A stretch of 14,917 bases of DNA from an uncultured Caryophanales bacterium (GTDB lineage Bacteria; Bacillota_I; Bacilli_A; RF39; UBA660): contig CAJLIR010000025.1 of assembly GCA_905206805.1 (NCBI GenBank), positions 1 through 14,917 of the forward strand, in the 5' to 3' direction. This document shows positions 1-6,893 of this stretch, piece after piece. A program made the translations under genes and the position numbers. Numbering within the stretch: the stretch's first letter is position 1; the number at the start of each line of letters is the position of its first letter. The notes under the pieces were generated by a model. The model ran no database searches, was not told the DNA's origin, and saw only the letters and a list, made by a program, of their open reading frames with translations.

Positions 1-271
1 ATTCTATATTTATTTTTACTCCACTTAAAGATAATAATAAATCGACCTCTTTACTTGCTTCTAATTTATTATTTTTATTTAATTTTCTACTTAATATTTT
101 TAAGTTTACAATTACTTCATTAATCGGAATATCAAAGTATATTGATATAAAATCTTCTAATATACATATATTTTCTTCATTATTAAAAATATTAGTAAAT
201 ATAGGATCAAATGTTAATGGTATTATCTCTCATTTATTTAGAGTTTTTTCTATGATCTTAATTTTTATCAC
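1..271 (-). pseudogene. PD-(D/E)XK nuclease-family transposase, left copy, nonsense-disrupted 5' part
   Basis: Reads out of the window on the minus strand and is cut by the window edge, so about 90 codons are visible. It is 96% identical at the DNA level (10 differences in 271 bases) to the plus-strand gene at the far right end. The conceptual protein has the look of the Rpn/PDDEXK_2 recombination-promoting nuclease family: an N-terminal LTFDPIFTNIF segment, then a nuclease core with Asp77 (KEVDLLLS) and Glu90 (NIELSN). Codon 14 is TGA at 232-230, where the right copy has GGA (Gly), and no in-frame ATG, GTG or TTG follows within the window. Seven of the other nine differences are synonymous and two are conservative (Asn/Ser, Ile/Val), so the reading frame was under selection until recently. 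The frame starts at GTG 271 or, at better spacing from GGAGGTGA, at ATT 262. Pseudogene status rests on the TGA being a stop, as it is elsewhere here. Confidence 0.75.
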
Positions 272-297
272 CTCCCATTATATTTTTCGAAAAAACT
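1..297. repeat. Left arm of long inverted repeat (pairs with 14596-14893)
   Basis: The reverse complement of this stretch matches 14596-14893. Within the coding part (1-271 against 14623-14893) there are 10 substitutions and no indel. In the ~26 bases upstream the match goes on through AGTTTTTTCGAAAAATATA with a one-base indel, then fades over about 15 more A-rich bases. The left end is open because the window stops inside the match. The arms are simply two copies of the same gene facing away from each other. Confidence 0.93.
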
Positions 298-322
298 ATT
301 CCATTTTCCTTCTTTTTTAACT

Positions 323-352
323 AAAAAAGTTCAATTTTGATATGAACTTTTT
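323..352 (-). terminator. Rho-independent terminator of dnaE
   Basis: A perfect 10-bp stem, AAAAAGTTCA pairing with TGAACTTTTT around a 9-base loop, lies directly after the dnaE stop codon on the minus strand. The right half of the stem gives the T-run. It is nearly symmetric, so it could also stop plus-strand transcripts. It separates dnaE from the left nuclease copy. Confidence 0.85.
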
Positions 353-353
353 A

Positions 354-3278
354 TTATTCTATTATTTCTAATTTATTAACAACAATTTGATATTGGTCAA
401 ATCTTCTTTCAACCTTGCCATTTATTTTTAAAATATCATTTAGCTTTATATTTTTATACATTTCATATATTTTTGGAAATAAGACAATATCTATATTAAT
501 TATTTCATCACTACCAGTTATAAAACACATTTCTTCATTACTTTTGGTTTGTATAGTTTTGATTTTATCAATACAGACAATAATCTCAATATTTTTATCA
601 AAATAATTATTTATGTCTGTTAAGTTAACAGTGTTATATTTGATTTTATATTCAGTAACAGGATGTTTACTTAAATAAAATCCAAACACTTCAAATTCAT
701 TTTTCATTAATTCCTTACTAGAATATTCAGGTACTTCATTTAATACTGGTTTCAAAGAATCATCATCTAATAAACTTCCAATTTCACCATAATTTACTAT
801 TAAATCAATATTTAAATCAAATGTTTTTTCATTTATTCCTAAACTCTTCAAACATCCAGCATGATTCAATATTTGAAGAATTTTTTCATTAATATTTTTA
901 CCGTAAATTCTTTTCACAAAATCAAATATATCTAAATATTTACTTTTTTTTCTTTCCTCAATAATTATAGAAGATATAGAATTACCAATTCCTTTTATTC
1001 CAGATAACGGATATCTTAAAGAATGATTAGAAATCAAATATTCGTTTTCACTTATATTAATATCTGGTGTTAATAAATGAGTTTGAGTTAATTTGCATTC
1101 ATAAATATAATCTTTAGTTTTTAATTCACTTCCCATTACATAAGTAAGCAAACTTTTCATAAAATATTCTTTATAGTGTGATTTTAAATAAGCCATTTTA
1201 TACGCTATTATTGCATAAGAAACAGAGTGAGCCTTATTAAAACCATACTCGGCAAATTTTAAAATAAAATCAAATATTTTAGTGGATATTTCCTTGCTAT
1301 ATCCTCTACTAATACTTCTATATATAAAATCTTCCTTTTTAGATAATAAAATATCACTTTTTTTCTTACTCATTGCCTTTCTTAATATATCAGCTTCTCC
1401 TAAAGAAAAACCAGCCAATTTAACAGCAATTTGCATAATTTGTTCTTGATATATAATAATACCATAAGTAGATGATAAAATGTTCTCTAAATCCGGATGA
1501 ATATAATCAACTTTTTCCTCTAAATGCTTTCTTCTAATATAAGTATCTATATTCTGCATAGGGCCTGGTCTAAATAACGCTATAGAAGAAACTATATCGT
1601 CAAAACAATTTGGTTTTAATTTTTTTATAAAGTTTATCATACCCTTGGATTCAAATTGAAAAATTCCTAAAGTATACCCATTATAAAATATTTTTATTGC
1701 TTCTTCGTCATCTAACGGAATATTATCAAAACTTAAATTGACTTTTTCAGAAGCATTTATTTGTTTTATAACATCAGTAATTATCGATAAGTTTTTAAGT
1801 GCAAGAAAATCCATTTTCAAAAGACCAATTTCTTCTAAATATTCCATAGAATATCCAGTTATATAAAAATTATCGCTATGCATGTCAAGTGGTATTACTT
1901 CATCTAAATCACAATTTGATATAACAACACCTGCAGCATGGATTGTTTTATGTCTTTTAAGTCCTTCTAATTTTGTAGAAATTTTATATAAATTAAATAA
2001 ATCTTTATTTATGTTTAATAAATCTTTTATTTTTTTATTTTTTAAATAATTTTCTTTTAAATTTTGTTTTGAATCTAATAGTTTAGATAATGTATCAACA
2101 ATATCTAAATCTATATCCATAACTCTTGCAACATCACGAATTACTTGTTTTGCTCCTAATGTACCAAATGTTATTATTGGAGCAGTTTTCTTAATGCCAT
2201 ATTTTTTTCTACAATAATCAATTACTTCTTCTCTTCTATCATATTCAAAATCTATATCAATATCTGGCATACTAACACGTTCTGGATTTAAAAATCTCTC
2301 AAACAACAAATCATATTTAATGGGATCAATAGTTGTTATGTTTAGACAATATGAAACAAGTGAGCTGGCGGCACTTCCTCTACCAGGCCCCACTAAAATA
2401 CCACTTTTTTTAGCAAAATTTACATAATCATATACCACTAAGAAGTAATTACAAAATCCCATTTTATTAATTACATCTAATTCATAATTCAATCTATCAA
2501 TATACTTTTTTTCTATATCTTTACCAAATATTTTATTTAATCCATCAAAACTTAGTTTTCTTAAAAATTCATAACTAGAAATATTTTCATCAAATTCATA
2601 AACAGGTAATAAATTAAGGTGAAATTCTAATTTTACATTACATAAGTCTGTGATTTTATAATTATTTTCTAAATCGTTAGGATACATTTTTTTTATTTCA
2701 TCTAAAGTATATAAATAATTTAAATTATTATAATTTACTTTTTCTAAAATAACTCCATCTCTTATGCCAACTAGATATTTATAATATATACTGTCTATTT
2801 TATTTAAGTAAAGAATTTCATTTATATAAATCAAATTAGTTCCTTCTAGTTTTTTTCTCTCTTCTAAATTTTTATAACCCTTGTAAATTATTTTAAAGAT
2901 ACATTCTAATTTTAAATATATATTAATACTATTGTAAGGAACTATGCATAATAAATTATCACTATGGATACTTAAAAATTCGTAATTCAATGTATTATCA
3001 CTTTGAGATGTTGCTATCTTAATTAAATTTTTATATCCATCATAATTTAAACAATAAAGTATAATTTTTTTGTTTTCAATTATAACTTCTAAACCAATTA
3101 TGGGTTTTATTTCATTTTCTAAACACTTATGATAAAACTCCATAACTCCATACATATTATTATCAGTAATAGTAAGGGATTTAATATTGTTTTTTTTAGC
3201 AAAATCAATTAATTTATCAATAGAAATCATACTATTTAATAAAGAATTTTCTGTTTTTATATAAAGTGGTGTATACAT
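354..3278 (-). CDS. dnaE: DNA polymerase III alpha subunit, DnaE type
   Basis: C-family replicative polymerase that extends primers in chromosome replication. In Bacillota it usually works beside PolC, which is not in the window. At 974 residues it is short (B. subtilis DnaE is about 1115). Order seen: a PHP-like domain (about 1-200); the polymerase palm with GPGRGSAAS (297-305), the catalytic Asp pair in PDIDID (339, 341) and the third Asp in KMDFLAL (490); RPGPMQ (570-574); YGIIIYQEQIMQIA (605-618); YGFNKAHSVSYA (678-689); a helix-hairpin-helix at LSGIKGIG (758-765); and a C-terminal OB fold (about 895-970). The polymerase residues are intact. The PHP domain lacks the HxH motif near its start and has TDNN (39 onward) where active PHP domains have TDHG, so metal-dependent proofreading there is unlikely. 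The ATG has GGAGGG six bases upstream. It is monocistronic, divergent from rpmB, with its own promoter and terminator. Confidence 0.97.
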   Translation of the reverse strand: MYTPLYIKTENSLLNSMISIDKLIDFAKKNNIKSLTITDNNMYGVMEFYHKCLENEIKPIIGLEVIIENKKIILYCLNYDGYKNLIKIATSQSDNTLNYEFLSIHSDNLLCIVPYNSINIYLKLECIFKIIYKGYKNLEERKKLEGTNLIYINEILYLNKIDSIYYKYLVGIRDGVILEKVNYNNLNYLYTLDEIKKMYPNDLENNYKITDLCNVKLEFHLNLLPVYEFDENISSYEFLRKLSFDGLNKIFGKDIEKKYIDRLNYELDVINKMGFCNYFLVVYDYVNFAKKSGILVGPGRGSAASSLVSYCLNITTIDPIKYDLLFERFLNPERVSMPDIDIDFEYDRREEVIDYCRKKYGIKKTAPIITFGTLGAKQVIRDVARVMDIDLDIVDTLSKLLDSKQNLKENYLKNKKIKDLLNINKDLFNLYKISTKLEGLKRHKTIHAAGVVISNCDLDEVIPLDMHSDNFYITGYSMEYLEEIGLLKMDFLALKNLSIITDVIKQINASEKVNLSFDNIPLDDEEAIKIFYNGYTLGIFQFESKGMINFIKKLKPNCFDDIVSSIALFRPGPMQNIDTYIRRKHLEEKVDYIHPDLENILSSTYGIIIYQEQIMQIAVKLAGFSLGEADILRKAMSKKKSDILLSKKEDFIYRSISRGYSKEISTKIFDFILKFAEYGFNKAHSVSYAIIAYKMAYLKSHYKEYFMKSLLTYVMGSELKTKDYIYECKLTQTHLLTPDINISENEYLISNHSLRYPLSGIKGIGNSISSIIIEERKKSKYLDIFDFVKRIYGKNINEKILQILNHAGCLKSLGINEKTFDLNIDLIVNYGEIGSLLDDDSLKPVLNEVPEYSSKELMKNEFEVFGFYLSKHPVTEYKIKYNTVNLTDINNYFDKNIEIIVCIDKIKTIQTKSNEEMCFITGSDEIINIDIVLFPKIYEMYKNIKLNDILKINGKVERRFDQYQIVVNKLEIIE

Positions 3279-3301
3279 ATAAATCCCTCCTACTAAATAT
3301 A

Positions 3302-3331
3302 ATTATAACACGTATATTGTAAATAAGTAAA
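3302..3331 (-). promoter_or_regulatory. Candidate sigma-A promoter of dnaE
   Basis: Minus strand: a perfect TATAAT at 3307-3302 preceded by TG one base away (extended -10, TGtTATAAT), with a weak -35 TTTACT at 3331-3326 at 18-base spacing. Transcription would start around 3295, leaving a leader of about 17 bases that still contains the GGAGGG ribosome binding site at 3289-3284. Confidence 0.6.
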
Positions 3332-3383
3332 TTGTTGAAATTAATGTTTTATTTTAATATTTTTAAATATTTTATTAAAATAT

Positions 3384-3412
3384 TTGACTTATTTAAAATA
3401 ATATAGTAAAAT
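3384..3412 (+). promoter_or_regulatory. Sigma-A promoter of rpmB
   Basis: TTGACT at 3384-3389 and TAAAAT at 3407-3412 with a 17-base spacer, each 5 of 6 to consensus. Transcription should start near 3419, giving a leader of about 32 bases that holds AAAGGAGG (3436-3443) before the rpmB ATG. No structured leader is evident between start site and gene. Confidence 0.75.
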
Positions 3413-3450
3413 TATATGGCATAGGGAAAAACTTTAAAGGAGGAGATAAT

Positions 3451-3648
3451 ATGGCTATCAAATTAACTGATAAAAAACCTTTATTTGGTAATAAAAGAAG
3501 TCATGCTTGTAATGCTACAAGACATGCACAAAAACCAAACTTACAAAAAATTACATTAGCTGATGGAACAAGCATTAAAATTAGTGCAAGAGAATTAAGA
3601 ACATTAAAAAAAATCAGCAGTGATGTAGAAGTTGCAAGTGCAGAATAA
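3451..3648 (+). CDS. rpmB: 50S ribosomal protein bL28
   Basis: A 65-residue, basic, single-domain protein of the large ribosomal subunit. The bL28 signature GNKRSHACNATRH sits at residues 13-25, followed by NLQKI and the beta-rich stretch ending ISARELRTLKK, in the order seen in B. subtilis RpmB. The N-terminal Cys that many bL28 proteins carry (KCxxTGK) is replaced by KLTDKK, so this is a zinc-independent form; the one Cys is in the SHAC segment. Start: ATG with AAAGGAGG eight bases upstream. It stands alone with its own promoter and terminator, divergent from dnaE and convergent with the secretion cluster. Confidence 0.95.
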   Translation: MAIKLTDKKPLFGNKRSHACNATRHAQKPNLQKITLADGTSIKISARELRTLKKISSDVEVASAE

Positions 3649-3654
3649 TTATTA

Positions 3655-3690
3655 AAAAAAATCTAGTTATATATATAGCTAGATTTTTTT
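3655..3690 (+). terminator. Rho-independent terminator of rpmB
   Basis: Six bases after the rpmB stop, AAAAAATCTAG pairs with CTAGATTTTTT, extended inward by TTAT/ATAG (one G-T pair) around an AT loop, and ends in an eight-base T-run at 3684-3690 and adjoining bases. The A-run on the left arm makes it potentially bidirectional. Confidence 0.9.
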
Positions 3691-3775
3691 GATAATGAAA
3701 TTATATTATTTGATAAAGTTTTTTCTAATTAAAATACAATAACTAAAACTTTCGACAAAATAATTTCTAGAAATT
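3691..3775. other. AT-rich spacer between convergent transcription units
   Basis: No open frame with a ribosome binding site and no stable hairpin is visible here. The stretch lies between the rpmB terminator and the terminator of the secretion cluster and is taken as non-coding. Confidence 0.6.
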
Positions 3776-3817
3776 TAAAAACTGTTAATCCAAAACTTTG
3801 GCAACAGTCTTTTTTTA
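3776..3817 (-). terminator. Bidirectional terminator closing the secretion-substrate operon
   Basis: ACTGTT (3781-3786) pairs with AACAGT (3803-3808) and, inside, CCAAA (3790-3794) pairs with TTTGG (3797-3801) around a two-base loop, with a small asymmetric internal loop between. T-runs flank both sides: TTTT on the minus-strand exit and seven or more T on the plus-strand exit. It therefore can end both the minus-strand T7SS operon and rpmB readthrough. Confidence 0.88.
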
Positions 3818-4087
3818 TTATATATTTTCAGAATAATATCCACTTAAATCTGTATCAGAAATTTTAAAATCTGGATGTCCATGAGTTCTCATATATTGCT
3901 CACCACCAGAACTTGCCCATCCATCAGACTGTGAACGAGCCGCTTCATACTTTGAATAATAAGAATTCCATATTTGCCTAAATTCTGAATCATTAGCAGC
4001 TCTTACTATTAACGCTTGAACTACCATTACCAGTATAAAACAAAAATTTTTAGCCATCTTTCTATAAAAGATATAGTTTTTATTCAA
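3818..4087 (-). pseudogene. Degraded third copy of the putative effector C-terminal module
   Basis: An 89-codon open stretch whose residues 33-78 match the C-terminal module of the upstream 418-residue protein: NDSEFRQIWNSYY and QSDGWASSG align with NPDFRGVWAPYN and HQDGWGSTG, and MRTHGHPDFKIS aligns with LEDHGYSVRVS. About 17-20 residues are missing between SSGGEQ and YMRTHG. Before the match the frame is broken: the same DNA read in another frame gives KFLFYTGNGSSSVNSK, which resembles the YRTGSG...LNATIS lead-in of the intact module, while the open frame there yields unrelated hydrophobic residues (FCFILVMVV). The only start is TTG at 4087, with no ribosome binding site. These points favour a frameshifted and deleted remnant of a tandem duplication. 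The alternative is a small expressed membrane-anchored protein, which I consider less likely. Confidence 0.7.
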
Positions 4088-4114
4088 AACAATACTCTAC
4101 AATGTTTAATTAGA

Positions 4115-5371
4115 TCATTTATCTGAAACTCTGACACTATATCCGTGGTCCTCTAACCATTTATTAACTGCGTCTGCAGTTCTATCAACCCGATTATAGT
4201 CGGAAGTTCTGTCTGCACCAGTACTACCCCATCCATCTTGATGTGAAACTGCTGTCGCATGAGCCGAGTTATAAGGAGCCCAAACACCTCTAAAATCTGG
4301 GTTATCAGCACATATTTGGGAAATAGTAGCATTCAAATTTGCATCACCAGAACCAGTTCGATAAGTTGTTCCACTATTTGTTTTAGCCTCAAATGTAACA
4401 TTTCCATTAGCTTCCACCTTTTCCGTATAACCAGTAACATTTTTGAATGTTACACTTCCTGAGTTTCCAGTAACGGAATATCCATCCTGATTTTTAGGTC
4501 CTCCGTATGAAACATCACTTTGGTAATCATAAGATTCTTTATTTGAATTATTTGAGGCAGTTCCAGCATAACTTTTAGAAGTTTCACCTACACCAGGCAC
4601 AAACTTAGAGTCTGGATTATGCCAATCCATATTGGTTGTAGTTCCTGATGATGTACTTCCTCCATAATTTGTTCCATTACTAGACAATGTTCCAGAACTG
4701 AATATATCATAAGGATAACCATTTTTTTTACAATATTCTATTAAAGCTGCATCTGCACTTTCTAATTCCCTAACTGCATCACTTCTTGAAGCACCTGTAG
4801 ATGCATAACTATTTCCTGTTTCTCTAGCCGCTTCAAAAGCATTATAACGACGATTAAATAAACTTTGAAATTTTGGATCATTTTTCATTGCTTCATTTAT
4901 CCAACCTTCGCTAAATTGACTATAATAAATTTTAGTGTTACCATTATTTGTATTTCTTACAGCAAGACTATGTGATGTATCTTTGCTATTAAAATCATAA
5001 CCCTCTTGACCTGGTTTATAGGATTTATCAACTGCATCTTTATGTTCCCCACCAGTTGGTTGTCCACTATAAGAAGCAGAATTATTACCATATTGTAGAT
5101 TTACATCATCCATATCGTTTGGAATGCTATTAAATTTCGTTATATTTCCCTTTAAGCCATTATAAGCATTGCTTATTTTTTCTATATTTAAATCACCCAA
5201 GTTTTTTAGAAACGAAAGATCATTTTCTACTAGTCCTGTCATTTCTGCATTAAGATTTGATACTTGTTGACTTATATAATTTTTAGTACTATTTACCTGT
5301 TCAAAATTAACCTTAATAGAACCTGAAGACGTTGAATTTTGATTTGTATTCACTGTTTTCATTGTTTCCAT
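4115..5371 (-). CDS. Putative T7SS-secreted protein with two copies of an unrecognised C-terminal module
   Basis: 418 residues, not a family I recognise. Residues about 18-90 are predicted helical (IKVNFEQVNSTKNYIS ... ISNAYNGLKGNITKF) and could be a degenerate WXG/LXG-like hairpin with LGD at the turn; the Trp is absent. A Ser/Gly/Asn/Thr-rich linker follows, then module R1 (about 145-225), a second Gly/Ser linker (225-330) and module R2 (about 334-416). R1 and R2 share NDPKF/NPDF, an aromatic pair, a Tyr, an Ala-rich helix, GNSYASTG/QDGWGSTG, then Ala-rich helices ending KNGYPYDIFSS/EDHGYSVRVSD. There is no signal peptide or membrane segment. As the last intact gene after five WXG100 genes, it fits an exported substrate; this is inference from position and composition. 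ATG 5371 has AAAGGAG at good spacing. Its GC content is well above that of the neighbouring genes. No toxin catalytic motif is recognisable and no immunity gene is obvious. Confidence 0.75.
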   Translation of the reverse strand: METMKTVNTNQNSTSSGSIKVNFEQVNSTKNYISQQVSNLNAEMTGLVENDLSFLKNLGDLNIEKISNAYNGLKGNITKFNSIPNDMDDVNLQYGNNSASYSGQPTGGEHKDAVDKSYKPGQEGYDFNSKDTSHSLAVRNTNNGNTKIYYSQFSEGWINEAMKNDPKFQSLFNRRYNAFEAARETGNSYASTGASRSDAVRELESADAALIEYCKKNGYPYDIFSSGTLSSNGTNYGGSTSSGTTTNMDWHNPDSKFVPGVGETSKSYAGTASNNSNKESYDYQSDVSYGGPKNQDGYSVTGNSGSVTFKNVTGYTEKVEANGNVTFEAKTNSGTTYRTGSGDANLNATISQICADNPDFRGVWAPYNSAHATAVSHQDGWGSTGADRTSDYNRVDRTADAVNKWLEDHGYSVRVSDK

Positions 5372-5409
5372 AAATTTCTCCTTTCATAAGAATTTATCTT
5401 AATTATATA

Positions 5410-5934
5410 TTATATATTGTTAATTCGTCTAGTTCTTGATTGCTCATTTTCTAAAGATTGATTTAAATTTGATTCATATTTATTTAATTCAGTTTCAATT
5501 ACATCAATACAATTAGAAGAATCAGAAGCAGCTTTATTAACACTAGCTACGTACATTGTTGCAGCTTCACCAACCCAGCCACCTTGTTGATTTAAATTGT
5601 TCACACTTGAATTTATATTATTAATTGTTTCTCTGATTCTTGTTATTCTCTTTTTTACAGTTTCAACTTTTGCAATTGAATCATCATTAACTGTATAATT
5701 ATAATCTTTAGGACCTACAAAATTTGCAATATTGCTTGATTCTGATGATACATAGCTATTTGTAGAATTTGTAGTACTTGTATTATTTAATGAACCCATG
5801 CTACTATAATTTGACGAATTTGCATCTGTACTTGCTGGATTAGAACTAATAATTGTATTATTACTATTACTACTATTATTTGCACTACTTTTATTTTCAT
5901 TAGTAGCTCTACCCATTATTTTATAATCGCTCAT
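5410..5934 (-). CDS. WXG100 protein with long Ser/Asn-rich N-terminal extension
   Basis: 174 residues. Residues 1-72 are low complexity: about 44 of 72 are Ser, Asn or Thr. Residues about 84-174 form a WXG100 helical hairpin with the turn motif GGWVGEAATMY (WVG at 120-122), flanked by VKKRITRIRETINNINSSV and the helix IDVIETELNKYESNLN. It belongs to the same subtype as the proteins at 6261 and 6894 (small residue, Trp, then an acidic residue and Ala). WXG100 proteins are small dimeric substrates or partners of the T7SS; an extended, disordered N-terminus is unusual because members are normally about 100 residues. GAGGAGG lies just before the ATG. It is the fifth of five in an operon, 14 bases after its upstream neighbour, and probably pairs with it. 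Confidence 0.85.
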   Translation of the reverse strand: MSDYKIMGRATNENKSSANNSSNSNNTIISSNPASTDANSSNYSSMGSLNNTSTTNSTNSYVSSESSNIANFVGPKDYNYTVNDDSIAKVETVKKRITRIRETINNINSSVNNLNQQGGWVGEAATMYVASVNKAASDSSNCIDVIETELNKYESNLNQSLENEQSRTRRINNI

Positions 5935-5948
5935 ATTTTCCTCCTCAA

Positions 5949-6239
5949 TTATTGTTGATTTCTATATTCTTCATATTGTAAAGCATAATTATTTCTAATT
6001 GTTTGAAGAGTTGTTTTCATATCATTTATACTTGCAACTAAATTTGAGATGTTTAAAGTTGCATCATATAATGTATTAGTTATATTTCTACCTGTTTCTT
6101 CATTCCAATCTCTTCCATTTAATTCGTTTACTTTATTACTAAGTAATAAACTTTTTTCTTGAATATTATTAGCATGAGTATCTAATCTTGAAATAACATT
6201 ATCCATTTCATTTAATGAAACATTTATATTAACACTCAT
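5949..6239 (-). CDS. WXG100 family T7SS protein, subtype B (DWNEETG)
   Basis: 96 residues, two long helices around the turn RDWNEETG (about 43-50), where Trp-Asn-Glu replaces Trp-x-Gly. It shares with the protein at 6594 the N-terminal pattern NVSxxxxxxxIxxLD and the identical turn DWNEETG followed by IN/IT-N. It ends YEEYRNQQ. No signal peptide, which is normal for the family. GGAGGTGAG precedes the ATG. It sits between two subtype A genes with gaps of 14 and 21 bases, an arrangement that suggests heterodimers with a subtype A partner. Export by EssC is inferred from family and operon. Confidence 0.85.
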   Translation of the reverse strand: MSVNINVSLNEMDNVISRLDTHANNIQEKSLLLSNKVNELNGRDWNEETGRNITNTLYDATLNISNLVASINDMKTTLQTIRNNYALQYEEYRNQQ

Positions 6240-6260
6240 AACTCACCTCCATTTTAACTA

Positions 6261-6569
6261 TTATATATTACTACCAAATTGTTTTGCTTTATTTGCTTCT
6301 AGCTCTTGAGTTTGATAAGCTAATTGTTGTACTTGATAAAGATAACCGTTTCTTCCACCTAATTGTTCTAAAATTCCAGTTGCTTTAGCAATTGTATTAT
6401 TGATTTTTGTTTGATATGCATTAGCTACCTCACTTGTCCAAGAAGTTCCAACTAATCCATTAACTGTCGTAGAAACAGAGTTTAATTCACCCATTATATC
6501 ATCAACATATTTAATTAATAAATTCATATCTTCTATTATAATAGATGGATTTACTTCAAAAACAGCCAT
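6261..6569 (-). CDS. WXG100 family T7SS protein, subtype A (SWTSEVANAY)
   Basis: 102 residues. It begins MAVFEVNPSIIIEDMN, closely matching MAIFQVNPENILNDMN of the protein at 6894, so the two are paralogues. The helical hairpin turns at GTSWTSEVANAY (about 41-52), with Ser in place of the second Gly. The C-terminal region contains YQTQE, which fits the YxxxD/E export signal of WXG100 substrates. GAGGAGGTG lies before the ATG. It is the third of five genes, with gaps of 24 and 21 bases to its neighbours. Confidence 0.87.
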   Translation of the reverse strand: MAVFEVNPSIIIEDMNLLIKYVDDIMGELNSVSTTVNGLVGTSWTSEVANAYQTKINNTIAKATGILEQLGGRNGYLYQVQQLAYQTQELEANKAKQFGSNI

Positions 6570-6593
6570 AATTACACCTCCTCGTTTATTTTA

Positions 6594-6878
6594 TTAATTA
6601 TTATAAGAAGCTCTTTCTTCTTCATATTCAGCTTTTATTTGATTCAATACTAATTCAAAACTGTTTAATTGTTCGATTATATTCTTAATATCATTTTTTG
6701 CTAATTCTAAATTATTATTGATATTAGCACCTGTTTCCTCATTCCAATCTCTTCCAGACATACTACCTATTTGACTTGAAAAAGATTGTAATGTATTATT
6801 CAAATTTTCTTTTAAAGTATCAATATCAACAATTGATTGACCTATAGCATCAACTGATACATTAAAACCTCTTGCCAT
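6594..6878 (-). CDS. WXG100 family T7SS protein, subtype B (DWNEETG)
   Basis: 94 residues, two helices around SGRDWNEETGANINNN, the same turn as the protein at 5949, with which it is paralogous. The tail is acidic (KAEYEEERASYNN). AAAGGAGG sits ahead of the ATG. It follows the first subtype A gene by 15 bases. The A-B unit (this gene and the one at 6894) looks like the parent or a duplicate of the next A-B unit (6261 and 5949). Confidence 0.87.
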   Translation of the reverse strand: MARGFNVSVDAIGQSIVDIDTLKENLNNTLQSFSSQIGSMSGRDWNEETGANINNNLELAKNDIKNIIEQLNSFELVLNQIKAEYEEERASYNN

Positions 6879-6893
6879 TATATTGTCCTCCTT

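Noticed and set aside
230..232. TGA in the left nuclease copy as a recoded codon (Trp or Gly)
   Set aside because: All Trp codons in the long genes are TGG, no long gene has an in-frame TGA, and the effector and YibE/F genes end in TGA. The right copy has GGA here, so a point mutation to stop is simpler.
415..606. Small plus-strand open frame inside dnaE
   Set aside because: Antisense shadow of the dnaE C-terminal region, with no ribosome binding site and a hydrophobic, low-complexity product. The same applies to the plus-strand frames inside essC (7810-8121, 9130-9414, 9658-9855, 11182-11397), esaB (12221-12406), the effector gene (4259-4462) and fpg (13955-14188).
3818..4087. Immunity protein for the 418-residue protein
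   Set aside because: An immunity gene would be expected at this position, but the stretch is homologous to the effector module itself, has only a TTG start without a ribosome binding site, and shows frame disruption.
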